DNA of 64,000 bases from Ketobacter alkanivorans (GCF_002863865.1 NZ_CP022684.1:1765501-1829500); one strand, 5' to 3'; numbered from the stretch's first letter, positions 1 to 10,123 are shown. Numbers and translations: made by a program. The notes: generated from the letters alone by a model not told the origin.

Positions 1-3000
1 ACAGCACTGTGCGATGTATGCAGCCTGTGCTTCAATCACTGCCACACTTGCCTGCAGCGAAAGCGCTGATGAATTGGCGACTTTCACCAGGATCGCTTGC
101 TGCTCTGAAACGACAACCTGTGTCGACAGCTGCTGGGGCAATATGCCGCACACGGTATCACCTGGCTTAAACAGAGCAGTATCTTCTCCTGCCTGTACAA
201 TAACGCCACACGCTCCCATAACATGTTCATCACCGGGCTTGAACGCTAGCCGGGTTAGCCTGATCTGATACTGATTGGGTGCAACCGTTGTGTTATCCGA
301 CGAGATCAATGCTTGATATTCGGTGCCTTTCTTCCTGAACAGAACCGGTGTCTGCTCGATATCGGCCACCTGCATGGATTGTTCCTGTTCCAGTGTCGCG
401 GAACGCACCAGCTCAACGCCGTAACGCTGCCCATTACGAATCGCAATCTCATCAATTGTTTCAGAATTCAGAAGCTCCACAAACAGGCATTGAGCCTGAA
501 GGTATAGCTCTTCTTCAACAGCAACATCGATGAGTGCCGCATCCAGCTGTTCGCATTCGTTACGCACAACGCGCATGAATCCAGCAACCGCAGTTTGTGC
601 GGGAATCACCTGATCATCTGAACCGATCGCAGCAGCCTGTCGAGTAATGACACGCAACTTACAACGCTGCTGGTGACGATCAAGCTCCTGCACCGTCATC
701 AATAGATCCTCAACCACATCCTGCCCAGTAGGATCGGATTCCCCACGTAACCCTGCATCTGCTATCACGGCTAGATGTGTGGTCTTTTTCAGCGCCGGGT
801 TATCACGCACCTCGCTCATGCAAAAACGCTGGTGCGGTATGTTCATACTGAGACAGACTTCCACCAACGCGTCCGCCAGCAGGTCTGCTGGATTCGCCAC
901 AACCCCCAACAGCCCCACATTCTGGTCGACCTTTTCAAGTGGCTGAAGGGCATTCCATACCCGCTGATAATCTCCCTTCGGAAAACTACCCGCATCCGAC
1001 TTGCCGCGCAGGGCAACACAAGACAAGCCTCTGATGGCTGCAAAAACATTGCCTTCTTCATCCGCCAGATCAAAATCGCAGACAATACGCGCAGGATCTT
1101 TAGACACGATCCGGGTATAACAAACTATTCTTTCCTGCGCCGAATCAAATACCTGGATTGCGTCCAGCGCAACTGGCAGATAAGCACCATCGCGAGCTTC
1201 CATCAAACTCAAGGCAGATTGGAAACATCCGTCAAGTAACGATGGGTGCAGTATGTACGCGCCGGTATCCTCACCTGCACAGTCTGGGCGCTGTAATATC
1301 GCCAGCACTTCGCCCCGTTGCCGATTACGGGTAAGCTTTACGATTGACTGGAACGCCGGCCCGTATTGCAAGGATACATCGCGCAGCTCTTCATATAGCG
1401 CATCAACAGGGACGGTCTCGCCGGTAAACTCTCGAATAATGTCGCTGCCTAACTGGCGTGGTCGCTTGGTGGTTAACGGATACATTTGTGCATCTGCATG
1501 CACCACTGGTGCCTTATCACTTTGTGCGTTCATTGCCACCAGTTGCGCCTTATTGGTGAATTCGTCAAACTCCACTTGCAGTAAGGTTGCACGTTCACGA
1601 TCCAGAATCAGAGCTTCATGGATACCGATATTACGCAGGCTCCAACCACTAACCTCATCGGTTTGGGGCCAGCGCTGGCGGGCATTCTGGCACAACGCTT
1701 CGAGATAGCCTGCCGCTGGCATAATAGCTGCCCCATCTACCTTGTGATCGAATAAATAATTAAGGCGATTCAGGTTTAGATCCGCTCCTTGTGTAGCGCA
1801 AAGCGGATCGATTTGCGATTCAAGACGATCCTGCGACTGCCACAAGGATTCGCGCCAAAGGGCTTTGCGCTGCCAGGGATAAGCGGGGAATTGCAGCAAC
1901 CGGCCACAGGGTTCCCGCTGCTTCCAATCAACGATACCACCGCTTGTATAAATGTCCGCAACTGCCTGTTGAACCGCAGATTGTTCAGGCTTGTTCATCC
2001 ACAGAGTAGCAATAACATTGGCGCTGACACCTTGTTCTTTTACCACCTCTTCTATTGATCGACGCAGAACCGGATGAGGCCCCACCTCAACAAACAGCGT
2101 ATAACCGTCGCCAAGCAGGCTGCGCACCGCCGTGGCGAAATGCACAGGATCACGAACGTTGTCACACCAGTACTCCGCATCGTAGAAGCGGGTGTCGGAC
2201 TGGTGTCCAGTGCGCGCGCCAGTAACCGTTGAATAAAGTGGAGTAATTGGTGCAACTGGCTTAAGGCTTGCCAGCTGCGCACGTAATTCAGGTTTCAGCT
2301 TTTCCATAACCGGACTGTGATAGGGAACCTCTACGTCCAGCATACGAGCAAACAATTTACGCTCGGTCGCCAGCGTGCAGATGGCATCAAGACTGGCAGC
2401 ATCCCCCGCAACCGTCACGCTGGAGGGTGAATTGATCGCCGCAAGTGACACCTCACCAGCGTAGGGCGCGATCAGCTCGGCAGCCTCAGCTTCGGAGACA
2501 CCCAATGCCAGCATTTTGCCCTCACCGGCAGTGGTTGCCTGAATCCTGCTGCGCTGGTAACTGACGCGCAGTGCATCTTCCAATGTCAACATACCGGAAG
2601 CCCAGGCGGATGCGACTTCGCCGACGGAGTGGCCAACCACCGCAGCAGGGTGAACACCCTCAGCACGCAGCACGGCGGTAAGCCCTATCTGAACCATCAG
2701 ATTGCCAGGTTGAGCCAACTCAGTGCGCTTGATTTCAGAATGTTCTTCACTCTTCAGCATTTCCGCCAGAATCGAGAATCCGGAAATGTCTTTAAACACT
2801 CGATCAGCATCCAACAACGCGTTACGGAAGACTTCATTAGACTGGAAAAGCTCACACCCCATACCATGCCACTGGGGGCCCATTCCCGTATAGATGAAAA
2901 CCACCTTGGTATCGCCCTTGCCATTGCGCTCCCCCTGAGCGCAACCCGCTGGCGTTTCGCCATCCAGATGTTGACGCAATGCTGTTTGCAGAGCTTCCTT

Positions 3001-4521
3001 ACTATCACCCCACACGGCCAAACGATGCGACAAATGCGCCCGTCGATTGCCTGCGGTATAAAGAACGTCATCCAAACAGGTTGCATCTGATTCCAACAGA
3101 TTGAGAAATTGCAGTGCCCGTGCTCTCAGCGCATCCGAATCACGCGCTGACACCGGCAGCATCCTACCACTTTGTGTGCGGGGCTCCGCAGGCTGGAGGT
3201 TAAGGCTGTCGACGCAGGGTGCACCGAGAATAAGATGGGCATTAGTGCCGCCATAACCAAAAGAGTTGATCGCAATCAGGGCTGGCTTGTTGCCTGACTC
3301 CAAAGGAATAGGTTCTCGGGTCAATGACACAGTGGCCGGAATCGCGGGGTTCACCTCTTTCAAACCGGCAACAGGCGGGATAGTGTTATATTGAAACATC
3401 ATCACCGATTTGATCACACTGGCCATGCCTGCAGCGGCTTCCAGATGACCAATACTCGCCTTGACGGACCCTACCTGACAGTTTCTATGTTGACCGTAAA
3501 CCTCGGATATAGCCTTGGTCTCCAGCGGGTCGCCTACTGCCGTACCCGTACCGTGAGCTTCGACATAGGAAATCTCATCGGGAGTACGGCAGCTTTCGGT
3601 CAACACTTTGGTCATTAATTCACGTTGAGCCTGGGGGTTTGGCACCGTGATGCCACTGGTTCGACCATCCTGATTAACCCCTACGCCAGCCACGACCGCC
3701 AAAATGGGGTCGCCATCCCTTTCAGCGGCAGCAAGACTCTTCAAAACCACAATGCCACCACCTTCACCACGGCCATAACCATCGGCACGCGCATCGAAGC
3801 TTTTAGAGCGGCCATCCTTCGCCAGAAATCGCCCTTTAGACATCGCTATGGTGTACTCGGGGCGCAACATGAAATTGACACCACCTACCAGTGCAGCCTC
3901 ACATTGATTAGACTTAATCGCCGAAACAGCCTGCGCAAAAGCAACCAGCGACGAAGAACACGCTGTATCCACCGAAAAACTCGGGCCACGAAAGTCAAAG
4001 GCATAAGAAACACGATTGGATAGCATCGTGAGAGTGGCACCGGCCGCACTATGTGACCCAATGGCTTCACGGGCACCAATACCAAACTGATTAAGCAGGT
4101 GATCCACTGTAAAACCACCCACGAACACACCGGTATCAGAGCCTGCCAGCTCCTCTGGATTCAGACCCGCTGACTCCATAGCCTCCCAACTCAGCTCCAG
4201 CAACATTCGTTGCTGCGGATCGAGAAACTCTACTTCTCGTGGCGAAAAGTTGAAGAATTCAGCGTCAAACCCACGGTAGTCGTAATCATGCAGGAAGTGT
4301 CCATTCTGAACATAAGCTTTACCTGTTGCCTCCTCCGGGTTGTAGAACTTATCCAACGACCACCTATCCATCGGAATTTTGCTGACATAGTTTCTACCCG
4401 ACAGCAGATTCTGAAAGAACTGCTCTGGTGTATTGGAACCTCCAGGAAACTTACATGCGCTGCCGATAATCGCGACGCTGGGCTCAGCCCGATCAATCAC
4501 AGTGGTATCACTTACTTTCAT
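1..4521 (-). CDS. type I polyketide synthase (KS-AT-DH-...-ER start), 3' end outside window
   Basis: Partial gene: the frame opens at an ATG at 4521 and runs 1507 codons off the left edge. A ketosynthase covers about residues 15-440, with the nucleophile in DTACSSS (Cys188) and the later EAHGTGT and GSVKASIGH histidine motifs. An acyltransferase follows, with GHSVGE (Ser632) and a later VPYHSPVM motif. A dehydratase has H-x3-G-x4-P (His926) and HPSLLDG near residue 1095. After a linker that may be a structural reductase remnant, an MDR-type enoylreductase begins near residue 1415. Ketoreductase and ACP would be expected beyond the edge. The order fits a highly reducing, fatty-acid-like type I PKS; the product cannot be read. 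The divergent SDR at 5273 may be a partner. Confidence 0.95.
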   Translation of the reverse strand, partial: MKVSDTTVIDRAEPSVAIIGSACKFPGGSNTPEQFFQNLLSGRNYVSKIPMDRWSLDKFYNPEEATGKAYVQNGHFLHDYDYRGFDAEFFNFSPREVEFLDPQQRMLLELSWEAMESAGLNPEELAGSDTGVFVGGFTVDHLLNQFGIGAREAIGSHSAAGATLTMLSNRVSYAFDFRGPSFSVDTACSSSLVAFAQAVSAIKSNQCEAALVGGVNFMLRPEYTIAMSKGRFLAKDGRSKSFDARADGYGRGEGGGIVVLKSLAAAERDGDPILAVVAGVGVNQDGRTSGITVPNPQAQRELMTKVLTESCRTPDEISYVEAHGTGTAVGDPLETKAISEVYGQHRNCQVGSVKASIGHLEAAAGMASVIKSVMMFQYNTIPPVAGLKEVNPAIPATVSLTREPIPLESGNKPALIAINSFGYGGTNAHLILGAPCVDSLNLQPAEPRTQSGRMLPVSARDSDALRARALQFLNLLESDATCLDDVLYTAGNRRAHLSHRLAVWGDSKEALQTALRQHLDGETPAGCAQGERNGKGDTKVVFIYTGMGPQWHGMGCELFQSNEVFRNALLDADRVFKDISGFSILAEMLKSEEHSEIKRTELAQPGNLMVQIGLTAVLRAEGVHPAAVVGHSVGEVASAWASGMLTLEDALRVSYQRSRIQATTAGEGKMLALGVSEAEAAELIAPYAGEVSLAAINSPSSVTVAGDAASLDAICTLATERKLFARMLDVEVPYHSPVMEKLKPELRAQLASLKPVAPITPLYSTVTGARTGHQSDTRFYDAEYWCDNVRDPVHFATAVRSLLGDGYTLFVEVGPHPVLRRSIEEVVKEQGVSANVIATLWMNKPEQSAVQQAVADIYTSGGIVDWKQREPCGRLLQFPAYPWQRKALWRESLWQSQDRLESQIDPLCATQGADLNLNRLNYLFDHKVDGAAIMPAAGYLEALCQNARQRWPQTDEVSGWSLRNIGIHEALILDRERATLLQVEFDEFTNKAQLVAMNAQSDKAPVVHADAQMYPLTTKRPRQLGSDIIREFTGETVPVDALYEELRDVSLQYGPAFQSIVKLTRNRQRGEVLAILQRPDCAGEDTGAYILHPSLLDGCFQSALSLMEARDGAYLPVALDAIQVFDSAQERIVCYTRIVSKDPARIVCDFDLADEEGNVFAAIRGLSCVALRGKSDAGSFPKGDYQRVWNALQPLEKVDQNVGLLGVVANPADLLADALVEVCLSMNIPHQRFCMSEVRDNPALKKTTHLAVIADAGLRGESDPTGQDVVEDLLMTVQELDRHQQRCKLRVITRQAAAIGSDDQVIPAQTAVAGFMRVVRNECEQLDAALIDVAVEEELYLQAQCLFVELLNSETIDEIAIRNGQRYGVELVRSATLEQEQSMQVADIEQTPVLFRKKGTEYQALISSDNTTVAPNQYQIRLTRLAFKPGDEHVMGACGVIVQAGEDTALFKPGDTVCGILPQQLSTQVVVSEQQAILVKVANSSALSLQASVAVIEAQAAYIAQCC

Positions 4522-5272
4522 GTCCAAACTCCATTTATATTCGATGTAAAAAAGCCAGCAAGGTGGATAAACCTGTCTACCACTGGTATACGCAAAAACA
4601 TCAAGCTACCCATCAGTCAGTAGCGCACTTTTTTCAGGCAAAAAGAGGCCTTGCCACATCAGCCAGTGCTGAAATGGGATTCTTCTCAACCAAAAATAAA
4701 TCACGACGAAATCGACTTCGCTTGATTCGATCTGCTCGGCGATCCAGAGTGACACCCAACTTCAAGCCAACCGCTTGTTTGGTGTCCAAGTTTTCATGCT
4801 GCGTAGACTAGTTGCTAAAAATTTATTCATCCATGAAAAATGGAGAACATATTACCTGCATTAAGTTACATAATAAGTTCCACTTCCTTTGAACGAGTAG
4901 ATACATACAGCACCCACCGCCTTTAATTAATTCGCTAAAACATATTTTCTGCATATAACAACCAACACTGATACACACCAAAACCCACAACAACGCTAAT
5001 TAGTGTCAACAGAAACGGTTTAGTTTCGGCACGCATTTAAACACAGTCCGAATGAATGGATATCCATCTTAGGAATGATTGACATAAAAGATGAAGTAAG
5101 TCAGACCTACTGTTTAGCCAACATTCCGACTGCCCTACCCATAAAGAAACATCGGGCAGCCGGTATCGCGGCAACTTATGCAATGCCATTGCATAAATCA
5201 TGCAAATACCATATAGTCAGACCATTAACATCCTCCACATACAACACTATGCCTGCGGAATTTTAACCTTTC
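4522..5272. other. AT-rich divergent intergenic region between PKS and SDR
   Basis: These 751 bases separate the leftward PKS gene from the rightward SDR gene and must carry both promoters. No convincing gene is present; the short open frames have no family features. The one clear structural element is the perfect palindrome at 5177-5195. I could not assign -35/-10 elements with confidence. Confidence 0.6.
5177..5195. promoter_or_regulatory. perfect 8-bp inverted repeat, candidate operator
   Basis: The sequence is TATGCAAT-GCC-ATTGCATA, a perfect 8-bp inverted repeat with a 3-base spacer. It ends 77 bases before the SDR start codon and lies about 660 bases upstream of the PKS start. Symmetry, length and position fit a binding site for a dimeric regulator. 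The cognate protein is unknown; the AraC-type protein at 8300 is a nearby candidate, though AraC sites are usually direct repeats. Confidence 0.4.
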
Positions 5273-6100
5273 ATGAAAGCACTCGATAACAAAGTGGCGG
5301 TGATTACAGGCGCTGGCAGTGGCATCGGCCGCGCACTGGCCACTGCATTCGCGCAACAGGGATGCCATTTAGCATTGCTGGATATCCACGAAGGAAACCT
5401 AAACGAAACCGCTGCCCAGCTGAGCCGAGGCAGCACTCGCCGTATAACTACGCATGTATGCGACGTTGCAGATCGTGCTGCCATGCAAGCATTGCCCGAG
5501 TTGATCGAACAACAGCACGGCGCCATTCACATCCTATTTAACAATGCTGGTGTGACCATTAACAAAACCTTCGAAGACCACAGTATCGAAGATATCGATT
5601 TTGTCATGGGCATCAATTTGTGGGGTGTACTGTATGGGTGTTACTACTTCCTCCCCTACCTTAAAAAGCAAGAGGAAGCCCATATTATCAACACATCAAG
5701 CCTGGCTGGCTTTTTCGGGTTGCCCAATCAAAGCACCTATTGCCTGACCAAGGCGGCAGTAAAATCACTCAGTGAAACCCTGCGGGTAGAATTAGCACAC
5801 TATAATATAGGCGTCACAAGCATACACCCCGGCACAATAAGCACTAATATATTACGCGCCGCCGCCACAAAATCTGGATCAAATCAGGCTACAACGAATA
5901 AGCTGGCCGGATTCATGGAGCGCTTTGGTATGCCGCCGGAAAAGTTGGCAAAAAAAGTAGTCACTGCCGTATTGAAAAACAAAATGCAGATTCGTGTTGG
6001 AATAGATTCATATCTAGGTGACTGGTTGAAACGACTTTTACCCAGAGCGATACATCGGCCTTTGCAATGGGGTTTCGAAAGAAGCATAAAAAGCAAGTAA
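5273..6100 (+). CDS. short-chain dehydrogenase/reductase
   Basis: A 275-residue classical SDR. The N-terminal Rossmann motif is TGAGSGIG, NNAG follows in the middle, the catalytic serine is in INTSS, and the YxxxK pair is in YCLTK. An aspartate (LLDIH) at the end of the second strand favours NAD over NADP. It reduces or oxidises an unknown alcohol or ketone. It is divergent from the PKS gene, so it may act on the polyketide or a fatty acyl product, but this rests on position only. The ATG at 5273 is the natural start for the family; a small hairpin lies just after the stop. Confidence 0.9.
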   Translation: MKALDNKVAVITGAGSGIGRALATAFAQQGCHLALLDIHEGNLNETAAQLSRGSTRRITTHVCDVADRAAMQALPELIEQQHGAIHILFNNAGVTINKTFEDHSIEDIDFVMGINLWGVLYGCYYFLPYLKKQEEAHIINTSSLAGFFGLPNQSTYCLTKAAVKSLSETLRVELAHYNIGVTSIHPGTISTNILRAAATKSGSNQATTNKLAGFMERFGMPPEKLAKKVVTAVLKNKMQIRVGIDSYLGDWLKRLLPRAIHRPLQWGFERSIKSK

Positions 6101-6108
6101 TGAAGCAT

Positions 6109-6126
6109 GCCCAGGTCCTTCTGGGC
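6109..6126. terminator. small hairpin between convergent genes
   Basis: GCCCAG-GTCCTT-CTGGGC forms a 6-bp GC-rich stem with a 6-base loop, between the SDR stop and the end of the opposing periplasmic protein gene. There is no T-run on either side, so it is at best a weak or factor-dependent bidirectional terminator. Confidence 0.35.
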
Positions 6127-6142
6127 TATACCTCTACCCATT

Positions 6143-6568
6143 CTATTTGGTCGACCAGACCACCTTAACGCCATCCCCAACTTGATCTGCATTGACATAT
6201 CCGACCGTGTTAGGGTTATCTGCCACCAGACGCAACATATCCTCCTCCGACATGGCGACTTTAGGCGGAACACCACCACCGGTAAAAATCAATCTTGACC
6301 AATAAGAACGTACCTGGGAATCCGACTTACCCGTTGATTGCAGATAGAATTCATCTCGAACAGGAATGTCATTGGGCATATCCAATGGAATAGCACTGCG
6401 ACCATCGGGGAACTGCTTTAACTTACCGAGAAAGATTAAACTCACCTGATTAGTTGTGAGCGCAGAGGTTGGATTATCTTTACTGACGACAACAACCACC
6501 TCGGCGTACGCTAAATTTAACGCCATCATCATGATGAGCGGGCAAACTAGACTGATAATACGTTTCAT
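6143..6568 (-). CDS. PstS-like periplasmic phosphate-binding family protein (short)
   Basis: A 141-residue protein with a signal peptide (about 22 residues, ending AYA). The body matches the short PBP-like proteins related to phosphate ABC-transporter binding proteins: a VSKDNP start, an IFLGK segment, RDEFY, and a late segment predicting one lobe with a GYVNAD loop. It is about half the length of PstS, so it is a single-domain relative, and no ABC transporter genes adjoin it. It lies 15 bases downstream of the porin gene on the same strand, so the two are probably co-transcribed and may work together in uptake across the outer membrane. Confidence 0.8.
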   Translation of the reverse strand: MKRIISLVCPLIMMMALNLAYAEVVVVVSKDNPTSALTTNQVSLIFLGKLKQFPDGRSAIPLDMPNDIPVRDEFYLQSTGKSDSQVRSYWSRLIFTGGGVPPKVAMSEEDMLRLVADNPNTVGYVNADQVGDGVKVVWSTK

Positions 6569-6583
6569 AATCTTACCCTCCCC

Positions 6584-7843
6584 TTAGAAAGTGAAATCCA
6601 GCGCTGCTGAAATAATATTGACATCACGTGACTCAGAAAAGAATTCAGGTGTGTAGTTAACAAACTCCGCCGCAGTATTCTTGGGCTTCATGACGTAATC
6701 CCACTGCGCCTTTAAAGCAAACCCACCCGAAATATCCCAACGCACACCAGCACCAATCGCATCGCGCTCAATGAGAAACTCAGAACCAGCATTAACCGCC
6801 GTCACCAAGCCGCCTAAACCGGGATCAATTGAGGACGTATCAAGATCCGGAAACTCAGCCTGATTACGATGAATCAACTTGCTTATAGAAAAGTAGGGAG
6901 AGATGTCACCAAAATGGTATCCACCCAAAAAGTACACACCATCCAGGCTCTGTGCAAAATCGGAATCGAACTCTCTTCGGGCATACTCGGTCTGAACAAA
7001 CAACCCACCCTCATCATACATATAGCCAATACTGATAAAATCTGTCGGCACATCCAACCGCTGCATCCGATCGTGAATCAACGAAGCATTGGCTACGCCA
7101 TTGGCCTCCAGCATATCCATCGCCACGTCGTACAACTCCAATGCATCATTCTTCACATCCATTTTGAAGTTCTGATAGCCGATCCTAAACTTTGATCCTC
7201 CATTTTCAATCGTTGCATCAATCGACTTGATATCGAAGGTGAAATCCAGAGTTCCATTAACCTGATTAATTTCCTGATTCAGCGCACCAATGCCTGCGCG
7301 CAGCTTCACCAATGAATCCCCCCATAGAAATTTATAACCGGCATCAAAACCGTTCATATACGATATTGGGCTCAGCAAATAGACTTCAGCAACGGGGCGC
7401 ACTGCTGGCTGCGCGTAACCAACCATGCGTGACTCTGACACTAAAAACGTCGGCGCAACAAAACGTCCCGCCCGCAGATATAGCTGTTCACTGACATCGT
7501 ATTTGAGATTCGCCCATTCAAAGTAGGGCTGCGTGCTGTTGTAATCCGAAAGTCTTCTGGAAATTATTTGGGCAGTGGCGGTGAGTTTTGGTGTTAACAC
7601 AACATCAATCTGCGTACCAAAAATACTATCCAAACCACCATCTGGGTTATTGCTGCTGCCAACACCCGTACTCTGTTCTATGTTGGCACGATAATCCGCA
7701 TCCTGATCATCACTCAACGCAAACGCTACGGTTCCAAACCCTGATATTCGAATCCTTTCCTCGATATTTAAATCGGCGTATGCCGACTGGCATAAGGCAC
7801 CGATGGCAAGTACAACTAGTAAATGTGTTCTCATCTTAATCAC
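6584..7843 (-). CDS. outer-membrane porin-like beta-barrel protein
   Basis: A 419-residue protein with a signal peptide (residues 1-23, ending SAYA). Alternating hydrophobic/polar strands follow, and the C-terminus is ALDFTF, the terminal phenylalanine expected of BAM-inserted barrels. Segments such as YLRAGRFVAPTFL and FDAGYKFLWGD resemble porins of the type often found beside short PstS-like proteins. The substrate is unknown. It is the first gene of a probable two-gene unit with the protein at 6143-6568, and its promoter lies in the region shared with the divergent AraC gene. Confidence 0.8.
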   Translation of the reverse strand: MIKMRTHLLVVLAIGALCQSAYADLNIEERIRISGFGTVAFALSDDQDADYRANIEQSTGVGSSNNPDGGLDSIFGTQIDVVLTPKLTATAQIISRRLSDYNSTQPYFEWANLKYDVSEQLYLRAGRFVAPTFLVSESRMVGYAQPAVRPVAEVYLLSPISYMNGFDAGYKFLWGDSLVKLRAGIGALNQEINQVNGTLDFTFDIKSIDATIENGGSKFRIGYQNFKMDVKNDALELYDVAMDMLEANGVANASLIHDRMQRLDVPTDFISIGYMYDEGGLFVQTEYARREFDSDFAQSLDGVYFLGGYHFGDISPYFSISKLIHRNQAEFPDLDTSSIDPGLGGLVTAVNAGSEFLIERDAIGAGVRWDISGGFALKAQWDYVMKPKNTAAEFVNYTPEFFSESRDVNIISAALDFTF

Positions 7844-8299
7844 TCCGCTATGACCAACAGGTACCGCAACCTCGTCGGGACCGAATGAGGTATAAAGCTC
7901 GGAACTTCATACCTACATTGAGATCAAAATCTAGCAGACGGATTAGCCGTCAACAAACCGGCAAATCACTGTTAATTAAGGGATTTATAGCAAGAAACAG
8001 ATACGCCAAAACACATTATAAAGCAGCAAAAAGACACCAAATTGTACAAACCTATCATCCATAAAAACCGACACAAAAATATTGCAAAGCCACATTAAAA
8101 CAACTGTGAATATTCCTTGAAAACAAACAGGATAGCCGCAATCATTTAAACGGCTGCAATAATGACGGAAAACCGGCAGCCTGCATCGTTATTACATCTA
8201 GATTAACTGCGCAGACACAAGATAAGAAAATGATCTAAAAAAATATTCAGTGTGTGATTAAATAACAAGAACCCTGACGCAAATGGCTATCGAAAGATT
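7844..8299. other. divergent intergenic region, porin / AraC regulator
   Basis: These 456 AT-rich bases lie between the leftward porin gene and the rightward AraC gene and must hold both promoters. An imperfect inverted GGCTGC / GCAGCC pair with a 22-base interval lies near 8153-8181. I see no gene and no RNA. Confidence 0.5.
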
Positions 8300-9124
8300 A
8301 TGAATACCACTTCGGTCAAACCACCCGCTTATATGTACCCATGGGAGAAGAGAACCCTGTTTCTTGGCAAACTACCACAACCTCTCAGGGTGGCTTACGG
8401 AGCAGCGACACTCGTAATCAGTCTTGGAAAGCCCATTCACGCAAAGTTTCCAAAAAGAACACTGGAAGGCTACAGCTTTCTCATTCCACCGAATGCAGAT
8501 GTCATCATTAATACCGGCATTCAAACGGTTGCGGTTTTCCACCTTGATGTATTAGGGGAAGACTACAAAATGTTTACTCATCATTTCGCCACCCCACATA
8601 CAGAAGATGGTGCCTACTGCAATCTAAATGAAGAAGCAGACTATCGATCACTGCTAACCACCCTGTACCAACAGCCATCGGATTCATCACCCACGTACAA
8701 CCAACTGAGCGCACTATTGGATTACACATTTTCCAACCAGAACGATTTAATGATAACCGATCCAGAGATCGCCATTGCAGTTGACACCATCAAGAGGCGC
8801 TTCGAGGATAATATTCCCATCACCGATTTGGCTAATATGATCAACATGTCGGTGCCCACTTTGATGAGACGCTTCAAACAACAAACCGGCATGCCAATAC
8901 GCCGACTGCGCCTGTGGCATCGCATGTATGAATCCATGATTTTTATCAGCAGCGGCCAAAATCTAACAGATGCTGCCTACAGTGCCGGATTTGCCGACTC
9001 GGCCCATTACACCAGAACCTTTCAGAACATGTGGGGCATCGGCCCCAGCTCTCTTTTCAACAAAACCATTCGTGCACACATCATTGCACCGGCAGAGCCC
9101 CCAACCCTTTCAGAAAGCCCTTAA
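8300..9124 (+). CDS. AraC-family transcriptional regulator
   Basis: A 274-residue protein. The C-terminal 100 residues hold the double helix-turn-helix: the first helix pair around ITDLANMINMSVPTLMRRFK, then the second with AAYSAGFADSAHYTRTF and the family GIGPSS ending. The N-terminal 150 residues form a cupin-like sensor region without a recognised ligand motif. It is divergent from the porin gene, and its last 44 bases overlap the convergent hydrolase gene. Targets may be the porin, the hydrolase or the PKS; none is shown by the sequence. Confidence 0.92.
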   Translation: MNTTSVKPPAYMYPWEKRTLFLGKLPQPLRVAYGAATLVISLGKPIHAKFPKRTLEGYSFLIPPNADVIINTGIQTVAVFHLDVLGEDYKMFTHHFATPHTEDGAYCNLNEEADYRSLLTTLYQQPSDSSPTYNQLSALLDYTFSNQNDLMITDPEIAIAVDTIKRRFEDNIPITDLANMINMSVPTLMRRFKQQTGMPIRRLRLWHRMYESMIFISSGQNLTDAAYSAGFADSAHYTRTFQNMWGIGPSSLFNKTIRAHIIAPAEPPTLSESP

Positions 9125-10022
9125 TATATCGACTGGTTTCATTCGGGCATTCCAGCATGGGCAGGTGGCCAATATTCTTCATAATCACGACCTGACTGTT
9201 TGGAATTCCACGCTGAAACACCTCAGCCATCGACGAATCCATAATGCCGTCTTTATCGCCCCAAACAATTAGCGCAGGCTGCACGATCCGATTCAGTACG
9301 CCATCAACCATTTGAGCTGGATGAGTCTGCTTCTGATCTTGATCCATTATATCGGCAAATAGCTTCTTAGCCCTTGCCATGCGAGCCAGCCCTTCCTGAA
9401 AGGAAACGCATCTGAACGATTTTGGAATAGACGACGCGTCAGCTACAGATATTTTCATAAGCTGATCAAAATCTTCTTGATTGGAGAAAAAGAATGGATT
9501 TTTATCCCCGGACAGCGCCTCAAAGAACGGGCTAATCAGCGGCGGCTTTACACCAACAGCGTTCAGCAGCACAATGCTGCACACATCATCAGGATAAGTG
9601 ACAGAGTAAAGAGAGGTGATCCACCCTCCCATTGAGTTCCCGACCATATGGAACCGATTCAAGCCCATTGCATCGGCAAATCTTTTCAACTCATCTACAT
9701 AAAAGGGAATGTCGTGCTTATACGATGCCTCATACCACGACTCACCATGGCCACACAAATCGGGTGCAATAATGCGGTATTGTTTCAATCTATGAGAAAG
9801 AGATAACCAGTGATCCTTATCCGCATTAAAACCATGAATCAGTAGCAGCACCTCTTTCCCGCTACGATTATTATCGTAATAGGAATATTGTCGCCCGTCA
9901 CCAAGATCAATCATCTTGCGCTCAAACCCAGCCAAGTGACAGCCTACATGCTTGATCGTACGGGTAACAGAGTAATGCCAAGTATCCTTTAGGCGCTTGC
10001 GTCCAGCTTGGGCGAAATTCAT
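9081..10022 (-). CDS. alpha/beta-hydrolase
   Basis: A 313-residue alpha/beta-hydrolase fold enzyme. The oxyanion motif is LLIHGFN, the nucleophile elbow is GNSMGG, the acid is probably in WGDKDGIMD, and the histidine is in IGHLPMLE. A basic N-terminal extension of about 45 residues precedes the fold. Substrate unknown; esters or C-C bonds are possible. The gene ends inside the 3' end of the AraC gene (44 bases shared, opposite strands). Confidence 0.88.
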   Translation of the reverse strand: MNFAQAGRKRLKDTWHYSVTRTIKHVGCHLAGFERKMIDLGDGRQYSYYDNNRSGKEVLLLIHGFNADKDHWLSLSHRLKQYRIIAPDLCGHGESWYEASYKHDIPFYVDELKRFADAMGLNRFHMVGNSMGGWITSLYSVTYPDDVCSIVLLNAVGVKPPLISPFFEALSGDKNPFFFSNQEDFDQLMKISVADASSIPKSFRCVSFQEGLARMARAKKLFADIMDQDQKQTHPAQMVDGVLNRIVQPALIVWGDKDGIMDSSMAEVFQRGIPNSQVVIMKNIGHLPMLECPNETSRYIKGFLKGLGALPVQ

Positions 10023-10123
10023 GACTAGGGCTCCATCCGCAAATAGAATCCAAGTTTAAATCTAACAACAAGCGCCCAATTGAATGAATTTATCGGGATT
10101 CAACATGCCACGGTCAAGGGGAA

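Noticed and set aside
14-4811. Many open frames of 60-150 residues on both strands in the first 4.5 kb
   Set aside because: They lie inside or against the PKS reading frame, which has clear KS, AT and DH motifs over its whole length. The short frames have no family features.
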